Positions 18,701-26,167 of a DNA stretch of 46,985 bases are shown in pieces (position 1 is the first letter of the stretch; the number at the start of each line of letters is the position of its first letter). The notes below the pieces were generated by a model that saw only the letters and a program-made list of their open reading frames with translations, was not told the origin of the DNA and made no database searches. The translations under genes and the position numbers were made by a program. The stretch is taken from NCBI GenBank assembly GCA_032229885.1, contig JAVYAJ010000151.1, positions 1 through 46,985 on the forward strand, in the 5' to 3' direction. This stretch comes from Anammoximicrobium sp032229885. Its GTDB lineage: Bacteria; Planctomycetota; Planctomycetia; Pirellulales; Pirellulaceae.

Positions 18701-18922
18701 GTCCCGGTTGTACTCCAACCGTTCGGCGGCGGCTAGCAAGCCGCAACTCGAGACAATCAAGAGGAGGATGGCTGCGCCCAGCCCGCCACTGCGCCGTGCC
18801 CGGCGGCAGGAATGGGCCAAACGTCGAAAGCCGCCCGAGCCGCCTCCGGATAATCGAGCGGAAAGCTTGCTCGACGCGACAGCTTGCACAAGAACTCGAA
18901 GCCAGATCTTCGTCGAATCCAT
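15773..18922 (-). CDS. PSCyt1/DUF1549/DUF1553 cytochrome-like exported protein
   Basis: I start this at ATG 18922 (AAGGGG about 9 nt upstream), giving 1049 aa; an upstream in-frame start at 18988 is less likely. After a hydrophobic export segment (GAAILLLIVSSCGLLAAAE), the PSCyt1 domain carries a c-type heme motif CFLCH (83-87) in NRDIRPILSNNCFLCHG, with VMPPPDSGKRL as the distal Met region. DUF1549 follows with SPHYGERMAIGWLDVVRFAD and CCQCHDHKFDP. A mid-protein beta-sandwich (about 480-640) and DUF1553 with ANWLVWRGNPLTARVFVNR and SNTPQQALTLLNDP complete it. The family is expanded in planctomycetes and is suspected to act with its DUF1501 partner in extracellular polymer breakdown, but no reaction has been shown to my knowledge. 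The partner starts 4 nt downstream. Confidence 0.93.
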   Translation of the reverse strand: MDSTKIWLRVLVQAVASSKLSARLSGGGSGGFRRLAHSCRRARRSGGLGAAILLLIVSSCGLLAAAERLEYNRDIRPILSNNCFLCHGPDAGRREADLRLDDRDVAVDLGAISPGEPDDSELVSRIYSTDPDGVMPPPDSGKRLTDQQRATLRRWIAEGAAYQGHWAYEPPVKPQVPSDANAIDFLNGAHLAELGLHFAPEADRRTLARRLYFDLIGLPPSPDDVEAFIADASPDAYERLVARLLDSPHYGERMAIGWLDVVRFADTIGYHSDNPRNVWPYRDYVIRSFQENKPFDQFTVEQLAGDLLPDSGPEQKVASCFNRLLLTTEEGGAQAGDYELRMLTDRVRAMGTVWLGQTLGCCQCHDHKFDPATIRDFFSMGAFFADIQEPIIGRREAGMLVLDEQQGRELESRRKRVDELQRQYDSPGPEIAAARQAWEQQVVAEWSSDRWAILRPQSVESEHGTRLTISNDGVVSAEGNPDDGRDTYRVTVRTERPGIRAVRLDALELASLPSGGPGRASNGNFVLNEVKITAGDRSLTVARTAATFEQPNFPAAATVGGNEQPTNGWAILGGVGRSQAISFELSEPLADAGLTLVFTLRQQYGGNHVLGRFRLAAAAAPEAASSLGIDLPPPDILKIIETAPAQRDAPMQSRLTQYFQATAPAAAALRTQLAEARQALADFEAALPHCLVTTATSTPRTVRVMPRGNWMDTSGEVMQPALPAYLPHGDIPTDRRLTRLDLANWLVWRGNPLTARVFVNRLWKQFFGIALSKVSDDLGSQGEWPAQPKLLDWLACEFMDSGWDIKHMVRTIVTSRTYRQSSLAPRELQQRDPDNRELARQSRFRLDAELIRDNALAIAGLLALKIGGPSVKPYQPDGYWENLNFPPRTWVADMGESQYRRGLYIWWQRSFLHPSLLAFDAPPREECVADRPRSNTPQQALTLLNDPTYVEAARVFAARVLREGGADTPARLAWAWRQALQRAPRADELQIASALLEKHRAEYAQDSAAAAALLKIGQAATDGLDPTELAAWISVARVILNLHETVTRS

Positions 18923-19276
18923 GAGAGAAGCCCCTTCGCCAACGGCCCAGGCGTCCGCTGCGGTCCGCAGTCCGCAGAATGCGTCCAACGCCGACGACTA
19001 CATTCGCGCCATGTACGTTCGGGCGGTACACGGGCTATGATAGCGGCGCATCGACTATGATAAATGTTTCGCGTTTCGTTTTACAAGCAACGAGCAGCCG
19101 CCGAAGGCCTCGATTTTCGCCGCGCAACGCCACGGAGACGACTTGCGGAACGGGAAACGCAGACGAGCAGCCGCGAAACGATCACCGACCAGCAGGGCTG
19201 GCCGCTTGACCAGAGATCAAAGGCCACAGACTACCGCCCCGTGAACAACACGCGATAGGGAACGCCGCCGAGGTGC
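18923..19276. other. Divergent intergenic region, no gene seen
   Basis: This region separates the minus-strand DUF1553 operon from the plus-strand sialidase gene and must hold the promoters of both. The only distinctive structure is the duplicated TATCATAG/CTATGATA element at 19035-19062. Confidence 0.5.
19035..19062. repeat. Direct repeat CTATGATA in divergent promoter region
   Basis: CTATGATA occurs at 19035-19042 and again at 19055-19062, 20 bp apart (about two helical turns). On the minus strand each copy reads TATCATAG, which resembles a -10 element for the DUF1553 operon. It could equally be a pair of operator half-sites. Confidence 0.4.
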
Positions 19277-20920
19277 ATGATGATCGACACGATACGGGCC
19301 AACAGCTTTCTTATTCTCATTCTCGGCGGGCTGCCGTCCGCGCTGGCGGCGCAACAGACGCCGCTGGTTCAGGATGGCCGGGCGATCTGTGTGCGATATG
19401 TCGGCGCGCCCTGGCAGGCGACCGCCGACGGATTGGCCGCGCAGGGCGTCGGTCGCTTTCTGTATGCGGGCAAAGATTTGGCCAGCGGCGATTTTGCGAT
19501 CGCGGTGCGATTTACCCTGGATCGGCTCGATGACACGGCTGCCTCGTTCACGCTGAATGACAGCAACCTGGGCTTCGACGGACGGGGGAAACGGTTGTTC
19601 ATCGAAGGCCCGTTATTCGGCGATCGGACCGTGGCGCTGGGCTCCGACGAACCCGTCGTCCAGCCCGGACGGTCGCTGCTGTTCGAGGCGGTCCGGACCG
19701 ACGGAACCACCCGATTCCTGATCGACCAGCGCGAGATCTATCGCAAAGAAAGTTGGAACGGGCCGGTCGAGCGAATCGGACTTCGTCCCTGGCGGAACCG
19801 AATGGCGATCACGTCGTTTACGATCCAGGGTCAGACCGTGGATCCGCCCGTGCCGGACGGCCAGCCGTTGTACGTCGGCGGAGACGGAGGCTATCACACG
19901 TATCGGATCCCGGCGCTTGTGACAACCGACCGCGGAACGATCCTCGCTTTTTGCGAAGGGCGCAAGCACTCGTCCAGCGACACAGGGGATATCGACCTGC
20001 TGGTCAGGCGCTCGACGGACCACGGGCAGACGTGGAGTCCACCACAGATCGTCTGGGACGACGCAGACAACACCTGCGGCAATCCGTGTCCGGTGCTCGA
20101 TCGCCAGACCGGCACGATCTGGCTGCTGATGACCTGGAACCGCGGCGACGACGCTGAATCGGGCATCGTCGCCCAGACCAGCCGCGATTCCCGGCGGGTC
20201 TTCGTGACGTGTTCGACGGACGACGGCGCGAGCTGGGCAACGCCCCGAGAGATCACCGCCGACGCAAAAAAAGATGATTGGACCTGGTACGCGACGGGAC
20301 CCGGCGGCGGCATCCAACTGCGGCACGGCGCGCTTCGGGGCCGACTGGTCATTCCCTGCGACCACATCGAAGCGGGCACGCGGCAATTCTACTCGCACAT
20401 CATCTATTCGGACGATCACGGCACGAGTTGGCGGCTGGGCGGCAGAACCCCCGAGCCTCAGGTCAATGAATGCCAGGTGGTCGAACTGGCTAGTGGTCGC
20501 CTCGTGCTGAACATGCGAAATTACGACCGCGCTCAGACGGTCCGCCAAGTGGCCACGAGCGACGACGGCGGGCTGACGTGGCGGGACCAGCGGCTCGACC
20601 CGGCGTTGATCGAGCCCATCTGCCAGGCCGCGTTCAAGCGGCTCGAACGGGCAGGCGCGGACGACGCCGGCGTCCTCATATTCAGCAACCCGGCCAGTCC
20701 CCACGCGCGAGTTCGGATGACCGTGCGGTCCAGCTTCGACGAGGGCCGTACCTGGCCGAACGCCCGCGTATTATACGCCGGCCCGAGCGCCTATTCCGAC
20801 TTGGCCGAGCTGCCCGATGGCCGCATCGCCTGTCTGTACGAGGCCGGTCAGAGCAATCCGTACGAGTCGATCGTGTTCACGACGTTCGAGCTACAGTCGC
20901 TCGCTGCGAACCAGCCATAG
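19277..20920 (+). CDS. Exported sialidase (GH33-type, exo-alpha-sialidase)
   Basis: This 547-aa protein has a signal peptide (SFLILILGGLPSALAA), an N-terminal beta-sandwich of about 150 residues and a six-bladed sialidase propeller. The propeller opens with YRIPALVT (R210 of the arginine triad). Five Asp-boxes are visible: STDHGQTW (246), STDDGASW (313), SDDHGTSW (378), SDDGGLTW (428) and SFDEGRTW (486). The block SSDTGDIDLLVRR holds the expected acid/base Asp, and CLYEAG near the end fits the late Glu/Arg region. It should release terminal sialic acid or a related nonulosonate from glycans outside the cytoplasm. Tandem ATGs at 19277 and 19280 both lie close to GAGG. A GC stem-loop follows the stop codon. 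Confidence 0.92.
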   Translation: MMIDTIRANSFLILILGGLPSALAAQQTPLVQDGRAICVRYVGAPWQATADGLAAQGVGRFLYAGKDLASGDFAIAVRFTLDRLDDTAASFTLNDSNLGFDGRGKRLFIEGPLFGDRTVALGSDEPVVQPGRSLLFEAVRTDGTTRFLIDQREIYRKESWNGPVERIGLRPWRNRMAITSFTIQGQTVDPPVPDGQPLYVGGDGGYHTYRIPALVTTDRGTILAFCEGRKHSSSDTGDIDLLVRRSTDHGQTWSPPQIVWDDADNTCGNPCPVLDRQTGTIWLLMTWNRGDDAESGIVAQTSRDSRRVFVTCSTDDGASWATPREITADAKKDDWTWYATGPGGGIQLRHGALRGRLVIPCDHIEAGTRQFYSHIIYSDDHGTSWRLGGRTPEPQVNECQVVELASGRLVLNMRNYDRAQTVRQVATSDDGGLTWRDQRLDPALIEPICQAAFKRLERAGADDAGVLIFSNPASPHARVRMTVRSSFDEGRTWPNARVLYAGPSAYSDLAELPDGRIACLYEAGQSNPYESIVFTTFELQSLAANQP

Positions 20921-20922
20921 CA

Positions 20923-20944
20923 GCGGCCGCGTCCGTAGGGCCGC
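20923..20944 (+). terminator. GC stem-loop behind the sialidase gene
   Basis: GCGGCC and GGCCGC pair around a 10-nt loop only 2 nt after the stop codon, with no U-tract. A second hairpin, GCGCCC/GGGCGC, lies at 21022-21038. Confidence 0.35.
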
Positions 20945-21201
20945 GTTCGGGCGGTGTATTGCGGTTGCGTTCGCCGTGTCTGGCGACCACGACCGAGCAC
21001 GGCCTTTCGAAACACCTGTTGGCGCCCTGGAGGGGCGCGCTGCGTCCCGTCCGGCCGTCGTTTGACATCGACCACCGCAGTAATCTGCCGCTGCGCGCGA
21101 CGTAGGGTGTTTTCCTAAACGGCAATTCGGATTATCATGGCCACAAGTCGTTCACTGCACAGACTGAGTCCACCTTGATTCGTGTTGCTAGGAGATGATG
21201 C

Positions 21202-22362
21202 ATGTCTTGCGGAAAACCGGGTTTCGCTCGTTCCATCGCGTGGATTTTGGCGACCAGCGTGGGCCTGTTGGGGCTGGCTGGCGCCCGGCGGGCTGATGCC
21301 GCTGATGGTCAGGATTCGACGGATCCCAGCGTGCGACCGCCCGTGAGCTGGATGTTGAAGCCCGCCGAGACGCCCAATGCGGACGCGACGACGGCTGCCG
21401 AGATGAAGCCGTATACGCAGAAAATCACCGGTACAGACGCCTCGTTCGAGATGGTCCCGATCCCCGGCGGCAAGTTCACGATGGGCAGTCCGGCTTCGGA
21501 GGAGGGCCGAAAGGACGACGAGGGGCCCCAGTTCGAGGCTGAAATCGAGCCGTTTTGGATGGGCAAGTTCGAGGTGACGTGGGAAGCGTACGAGCTGTGG
21601 GGCATGGGCCTGGACAAACAGATTCGTCGCGTCACAGGCCGCAAAGCCACCCAGTGGGACGAGCTGGCGGATGCGATCAGCATCCCCACTAAACCGTACG
21701 CCGACATGTCCTTCGGCATGGGCAAAGAGCGGACGCCCGCCATCTGCATGACCCAATTGGCCGCCAAGATGTACTGCAAGTGGCTATCGGCCAAGACCGG
21801 CTACTATTATCGGCTGCCGACCGAGGCCGAGTGGGAGTACGCTTGCCGCGCGGGGACCAAGACCGCGTTCAGCTTTGGCGACGACCCGGCGGATCTGGAC
21901 GACTACGGCTGGCACTTTGGAAACAGCGACGACAAGTATCACCCGGTCGGCCAGAAAAAGCCCAATCCGTGGGGCCTGTACGACATGCACGGAAACGTGG
22001 CCGAGTGGGTGCTCGACCAGTACACGCCGAACGGTTACGCGCAGTTCGCCGGCAAGTCGGTCAAAGATCCGCTGATCATGCCCACGAAGATCGATCCGCG
22101 CGTGGTCCGCGGCGGCTCGTGGAACGACGACGCCGAGCGCGCGCGGAGCGCCGCACGTCAAGGTTCGACATCGGCATGGAAAGCCCAGGATCCGCAGATC
22201 CCACAGAGCGTCTGGTATCTGACGGACGCCGAGTTCGTGGGCTTCCGCGTCGTTCGGCCGCTGCGCAAGCCCACCGCGGACGAGGCGTTGCGGTACGACA
22301 TCGACGAAGAGCAAATGACGTCGATGCTCGATTATCGCGAGCTGCGCGGCGCCGTCGAGTGA
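21202..22362 (+). CDS. Exported FGE-sulfatase-domain protein, catalytic Cys motif absent
   Basis: ATG 21202 has TAGGAGA about 6 nt upstream. The 386-aa product carries a signal peptide (WILATSVGLLGLAGARRADA) and one FGE-sulfatase (SUMF1/EgtB/PvdO) domain. Its landmarks are EMVPIPGGKFTMGSPASEEG, FWMGKFEVTWEAYE, RLPTEAEWEYACRAG (about 205), GLYDMHGNVAEWV (about 264), RGGSW (304) and VGFRVVRP. In true formylglycine-generating enzymes the segment after RGGSW holds the two active cysteines. Here it reads NDDAERARSAARQG with none, so sulfatase activation is unlikely. The protein is more probably a binding or structural member of this very large planctomycete family. It is the first gene of a co-directional trio with a Gfo/Idh enzyme and another FGE-like protein. 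Confidence 0.9.
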   Translation: MSCGKPGFARSIAWILATSVGLLGLAGARRADAADGQDSTDPSVRPPVSWMLKPAETPNADATTAAEMKPYTQKITGTDASFEMVPIPGGKFTMGSPASEEGRKDDEGPQFEAEIEPFWMGKFEVTWEAYELWGMGLDKQIRRVTGRKATQWDELADAISIPTKPYADMSFGMGKERTPAICMTQLAAKMYCKWLSAKTGYYYRLPTEAEWEYACRAGTKTAFSFGDDPADLDDYGWHFGNSDDKYHPVGQKKPNPWGLYDMHGNVAEWVLDQYTPNGYAQFAGKSVKDPLIMPTKIDPRVVRGGSWNDDAERARSAARQGSTSAWKAQDPQIPQSVWYLTDAEFVGFRVVRPLRKPTADEALRYDIDEEQMTSMLDYRELRGAVE

Positions 22363-22664
22363 TCGAGAATCTTGCTTTTCGCGCCGGGTCGCGGCTAGAC
22401 TGTTGGCGTTCGGCGACACGGGGCGTCGGCGTCGTGGCCGTCCGCGTTGCGCTCCGACGGCGACGCGGGGCGGCACGCGCGTTGGGCGCGTCGCGTGTCG
22501 CGCGCCTGGAGGGTGTTGCGCATCCGTAGGGTTGGCCGTTCGTAGGGTCGCTTGACAACGATCGTGGCATGTCGGGATCTTGGCATGTCGGCCCTCGACC
22601 GCCCGGTCAAAGGGCGGCGCTACGAACGGCCCCGTGGCCGTCTCAGCGAGAAAAGGAACGCACC
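22363..22664. other. Intergenic region with inverted repeat
   Basis: No gene is seen. GGCCGTTCGTAG (22534-22545) and CTACGAACGGCC (22620-22631) form an exact 12-bp inverted repeat about 75 nt apart. An ACCGCCCG...GGGCGG hairpin lies inside, similar in wording to 11793-11822. It may be a decayed dispersed repeat or the leader of the following gene. Confidence 0.5.
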
Positions 22665-24014
22665 ATGACCGATCTCCGCCGATCCTCCGCGCGCCCCGGT
22701 GGGCGTCGCGATTTCCTCAAGCAAACCTCGGCCACGCTGGCCGCCCTGTCGCTGTCCGGGAGTTTGGCTGCGCGCAGCCATGCGGCCGAGGACCACACGA
22801 TCAAGCTCGCGTTGATCGGCTGTGGCGGACGCGGGACGGGCGCGGCCGCCAACGCCCTGGCGACGGCCGGTCCAACGCAATTGGTCGCCATGGCCGATGC
22901 GTTCGACTATCGTCTGGCCAGCAGTCTGAAGAGCCTGTCAGCGGCGCACGCGAACCAGGTGGACGTGCCTCCCGAGCGTCAGTTTCTGGGTTTGGACGCC
23001 TTTCGCAACGCGATCGACGCGATTGCGCCCGGCGGCGTCGCGATCCTCGCTACGCCGCCGGCGTTTCGGCCCCAGCACGTGGAATACGCCGTGGAGCGAG
23101 GCTGCCACGTATTCATGGAAAAGTCCTTTGCGGTCGATGCGCCGGGCATCCGTCGCGTATTGCGAGCCGGCGAAGAAACGAAGAAGAAGAACCTCAAGAT
23201 TGCCGGCGGCTTGATGAGCCGCCACTACCAACCGCTCGAGGAGGCCGTCGCCCGCATCCACGACGGGGCGATCGGCACGGTCGTCACGGCTTGGGCGTAT
23301 CGTGTCCACGGCCCGGTCGGCTACGGCGCCCGCGCGGCGGGCGTCGGCGAGCTGGCGCACCAGATCCGCAACTACTCGAACTTCACCTGGCTCAACGGCA
23401 GCTTTCTGCTGGACTGGCTGATCCACAATCTGGATGTCTGCTGTTGGGTCAAAGACGCCTGGCCCGTTTCGGCCCAAGGCCAGGGCGGGCGGCAGGTCCG
23501 CACCGAGCCCGACCAGTTGTTCGACCACTATGCCGTCGAGTACCGTTTTGGCGATGGCACGCGCCTGTACGCACAGGGACGGCATCAGGCCAACACATGG
23601 GGGTTCTTCGGCGACATCGTTCACGGCGCAACGGGTTCGGCCGTGCTGGGCGAGGGCATCAGCAAGCCGTTGCTGTTCAAGGGCCATCTCCAGACGCCGG
23701 AAAACCAGATCTGGGAATACCAAGGCCCGCCCTGCAATCAGTACCAACGCGAGCATGACCTGCTGTTTGCCGCGATCCGTCAAGATCAGCCGTACAACGA
23801 GGTCGAGCGCTGCGCGTACGCGGCGATGACCGGCATCCTGGGTCGAATGGCTGCCGAGTCGGGACAGGAGATCACCTGGGACCGGGCCATGGCTTCGAAC
23901 CTGGAGCTTGCGCCCGGATTGGATCAGATGACTCTCGATTCGGAACCACCGGTTAAAGCGGACGAACAAGGCCGCTATCCGATCGCGATGCCGGGGATCA
24001 CCAGAGTGCTGTAG
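22665..24014 (+). CDS. Tat-exported Gfo/Idh/MocA family oxidoreductase
   Basis: I choose ATG 22665 (AAGGA about 7 nt upstream), giving 449 aa with a Tat signal (GGRRDFLKQTSATLAALSLS). The Rossmann loop reads GCGGRGTG (52-59), preceded by IKLALI. The position of the usual catalytic EKP is EKS (152-154, in VFMEKSFAVD). The lysine is kept and the proline replaced, which also occurs in some exported planctomycete members to my recollection. The C-terminal domain has WLNGSFLLDWLIHNLDVCCWV and NTWGFFGDIVHGA. A sugar or glycoside oxidoreductase is likely, substrate unknown. It is flanked on the same strand by two FGE-like genes, the next starting 70 nt downstream. A T7 run just after the stop (about 24030) has only a poor stem. 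Confidence 0.92.
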   Translation: MTDLRRSSARPGGRRDFLKQTSATLAALSLSGSLAARSHAAEDHTIKLALIGCGGRGTGAAANALATAGPTQLVAMADAFDYRLASSLKSLSAAHANQVDVPPERQFLGLDAFRNAIDAIAPGGVAILATPPAFRPQHVEYAVERGCHVFMEKSFAVDAPGIRRVLRAGEETKKKNLKIAGGLMSRHYQPLEEAVARIHDGAIGTVVTAWAYRVHGPVGYGARAAGVGELAHQIRNYSNFTWLNGSFLLDWLIHNLDVCCWVKDAWPVSAQGQGGRQVRTEPDQLFDHYAVEYRFGDGTRLYAQGRHQANTWGFFGDIVHGATGSAVLGEGISKPLLFKGHLQTPENQIWEYQGPPCNQYQREHDLLFAAIRQDQPYNEVERCAYAAMTGILGRMAAESGQEITWDRAMASNLELAPGLDQMTLDSEPPVKADEQGRYPIAMPGITRVL

Positions 24015-24084
24015 CGTTCGGCGGCTGCGCGTTTTTTTCTTCTGACAATCTCGTAAACGTCCAACTCTTTCCAAGGAGAGCCGT

Positions 24085-25239
24085 ATGAAATCGATCGTCT
24101 GTCCAGCCGTCTCGGGCGCGCACGATCACGGTCGACTGTGCCCGTCGCCCCGCGTGCCGCGGTCCTGGATCTGGTCCGGCTTCGCCATCTTGGGCGCCGT
24201 GATCGGCCTGGTCGCGCCGGCTTCGGGCGACGCGCCCAAGCAGGGCGATTCCAAGCAGGTGGATCTGGGCGACGGAATCACGCTCGAAGTCGTCTACATC
24301 CCGCCCGGCGAGTTTCTGATGGGCAGCACGCCGGAGGAGAAAGCCTGGGCGGTCGGTCCCGAAGGCGGCTGGATTCCCGGGACCGGGCGCGAGACGCCCG
24401 AAGGCGAGCCGCGGAAGACGCAGATCAAGAACGGCTTTTGGATGGGACGTACGGAGGTCAGCGTCGGCCAGTTCCGGCGATTTGTCGAACAGACCGGCTA
24501 TGTGACCGACGCCGAAAAACCGGGCGGTTGGACGCAATGCTTCAATCCCGAATGGGACGGCTATCACTTCTCGACCGGCGTCAAGCATCCGTGGGAGCGA
24601 ATGTCCGGAAAAAGCTGGCGGGATCCGAACTGGGCCTTCCCGAACCTGGACACGTATCCGGTCGTGTGCGTGAGTTGGAACGACGACCGCGCGTTCTGTC
24701 GCTGGTTGACCGAACACGAGCGGGCCGCCGGGCGGCTGCCAGAGGGCTTGGTGTATCGGCTGCCGACCGAAGCCGAGTGGGAATACGCCTGTCGAGGCGG
24801 GTGTCCGCGGGGCTACTTTTGGTGGGGCGACGAGTTGGAAGAAGGTGAAGGCCGGCTGAACATCTCGTCCATCGACTTTCTGCCCGGGCGAAAGAAAACC
24901 TGGCCATTGGCCAAGACCACGTGGAGCGACGGCCATGCCTTCGTCTCGCCGGTGGACCATTATGGCGAGCGAGGCCGCAATGGCTTTGGGATCGCCGACA
25001 TGTGCGGCAACGTGTGGGAGTTCGTCCTGGATCATTTCGATTCGCAGGGCGCGCACGAAGAGGCGCATTTCACGGATGAACACTATCGGCCCGTTTGCCG
25101 GGGCGGCAATTACTTCGACGTGCCCGGCAACGCGCGCTGTGCCGTTCGTCTGGGCATTCAAAGCAAGACGTACTCGGACTCGCGCGACGGATTTCGGATT
25201 TGTCTGGGACGCCCGATTCCGGGCGAACCAGCCCCGTAA
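24085..25239 (+). CDS. Exported FGE-sulfatase-domain protein, catalytic Cys motif absent
   Basis: ATG 24085 is preceded by AAGGAGA. The 384-aa product has a long N-region, then an export helix (WSGFAILGAVIGLVAPASG), then one FGE-sulfatase domain. Its markers are VVYIPPGEFLMGSTPEE, GFWMGRTEVSVGQFRRFVEQ, VVCVSWNDDRAFCRWL, RLPTEAEWEYACRGG (about 226), IADMCGNVWEFV (about 309) and CRGGNYFDV (about 338). The region that should carry the paired catalytic cysteines reads FDVPGNARCAVRLGIQ, with a single Cys at a shifted place, so formylglycine formation is doubtful. It is closer to the full FGE layout than the protein at 21202 but not obviously its duplicate. It probably belongs to one transcription unit with the oxidoreductase upstream. 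Confidence 0.9.
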   Translation: MKSIVCPAVSGAHDHGRLCPSPRVPRSWIWSGFAILGAVIGLVAPASGDAPKQGDSKQVDLGDGITLEVVYIPPGEFLMGSTPEEKAWAVGPEGGWIPGTGRETPEGEPRKTQIKNGFWMGRTEVSVGQFRRFVEQTGYVTDAEKPGGWTQCFNPEWDGYHFSTGVKHPWERMSGKSWRDPNWAFPNLDTYPVVCVSWNDDRAFCRWLTEHERAAGRLPEGLVYRLPTEAEWEYACRGGCPRGYFWWGDELEEGEGRLNISSIDFLPGRKKTWPLAKTTWSDGHAFVSPVDHYGERGRNGFGIADMCGNVWEFVLDHFDSQGAHEEAHFTDEHYRPVCRGGNYFDVPGNARCAVRLGIQSKTYSDSRDGFRICLGRPIPGEPAP

Positions 25240-25543
25240 TGGCCTGCGCAGCCCGCGGCGTTTCGGTCGGACGGTGCGGGCCCGCTCGTCGGTGGCCACG
25301 CGGCCATCCTGTGACGGCGCGATCACCTCGCGCCGTCGCGTGAGGTCAAAACGGCCCTGTCGTACCGACTGGATGCGGCTGCGCCATCGCGGCGGCGGGG
25401 TTGGTTGAGCGCCTCGGGACAACGGCTGCCGCCGGGCTGGCGAAAAGGCCGTGCCGGGGCGGACCGATGGGTTTCTGAGCCGGGCTCGATGCGCTGGCGC
25501 GGATGTGGCGCGCGCCACGGCGGAACCGGTGCGCCGTCGCCCG
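25240..25543. other. Convergent intergenic region with strong stem-loop
   Basis: This lies between the ends of the FGE-like gene and the minus-strand lipoprotein gene. The main feature is the hairpin at 25313-25337. A GCCCGC/GCGGGC pair at 25251-25281 could form a second one. No gene is seen. Confidence 0.5.
25313..25337. terminator. Bidirectional GC stem-loop
   Basis: GACGGCGCG pairs perfectly with CGCGCCGTC around a 7-nt loop, between two convergent genes. There is no U-tract on either side. Confidence 0.45.
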
Positions 25544-26167
25544 TCACTTGACACGTTGTAGGCGGATCTCGTCTTTGGAGAACAGGCTATCGCCGACCTC
25601 CGTCACGAATCTCGCCAAATTTTCCGAGGTGTCTTGGAAACAGATGTTTGTGACAAAGCCGTCCTTGTTCTTCTCGATCACGCCCTTGATTTTTCCGCTT
25701 TCGATGAATCGCCGTTTGGCATCGGTGTCCATGATGTGCACCACCAACATCTGCCCCTCGAACCGATAGCGGAAGATCCGATAGGCGTTGACCGTTTCAG
25801 CCGTCCAGCCCTTGTCCTCGATTTGCTTGACGATCGTCTCCTTGCCCTCGATGACGTTCAGATAGGTCGTTTGGCCGATCGTGGTCGGAAAGAACAGCAA
25901 GGGCTCGAACTGCTCGGTCGTGTCGTCCGGTTTGCGCGCGTGGCCGGTCAGACGCATGACGGACGCGGGAAGCTTGTCGCCGGCGGCGACCACCCGATAG
26001 TCGTTCACCGAGCCATCGTCGCCGCGCAGCCGCCAGTCTCCGAGCAGACGTTCATCGGCGACCGACGTGTCCGGCGCCGACAGCGGAACGGTCGAGTCGA
26101 TGCAGGACGCAAACAGCAGGCACGCGGCGGCGACCGGCATCAGTCGAAGGATGCGTCGATTGGCCAT
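25544..26167 (-). CDS. Putative lipoprotein
   Basis: The start at ATG 26167 (AAAGGAA about 8 nt upstream) gives 207 aa with a lipoprotein signal: MANRRILRLM, hydrophobic VAAACLLFA, then C22 as the likely lipidated cysteine, although the -3 residue is Phe rather than Leu. The mature protein is a single beta-rich domain with LLGDWRLRGDDGSVNDYRV near the start. It resembles lipocalin-like or heat-inducible (META-type) lipoproteins in general layout only. The C-terminal half alternates strands and charged turns (FRYRFEGQMLVVHIMDTDAK). No family is recognised with confidence. It is monocistronic, convergent with the FGE-like gene. Confidence 0.8.
   Translation of the reverse strand: MANRRILRLMPVAAACLLFASCIDSTVPLSAPDTSVADERLLGDWRLRGDDGSVNDYRVVAAGDKLPASVMRLTGHARKPDDTTEQFEPLLFFPTTIGQTTYLNVIEGKETIVKQIEDKGWTAETVNAYRIFRYRFEGQMLVVHIMDTDAKRRFIESGKIKGVIEKNKDGFVTNICFQDTSENLARFVTEVGDSLFSKDEIRLQRVK

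Noticed and set aside
21062..21086. Promoter with consensus TTGACA before the first FGE-like gene
   Set aside because: The -35 hexamer is perfect, but no acceptable -10 element lies at 16-18 bp; the nearest AT-rich hexamer is only 13 bp away.
24030..24040. Intrinsic terminator at the T7 run after the second Gfo/Idh gene
   Set aside because: The preceding sequence forms only a poor stem, and the next gene starts 70 nt after the oxidoreductase stop, consistent with read-through.
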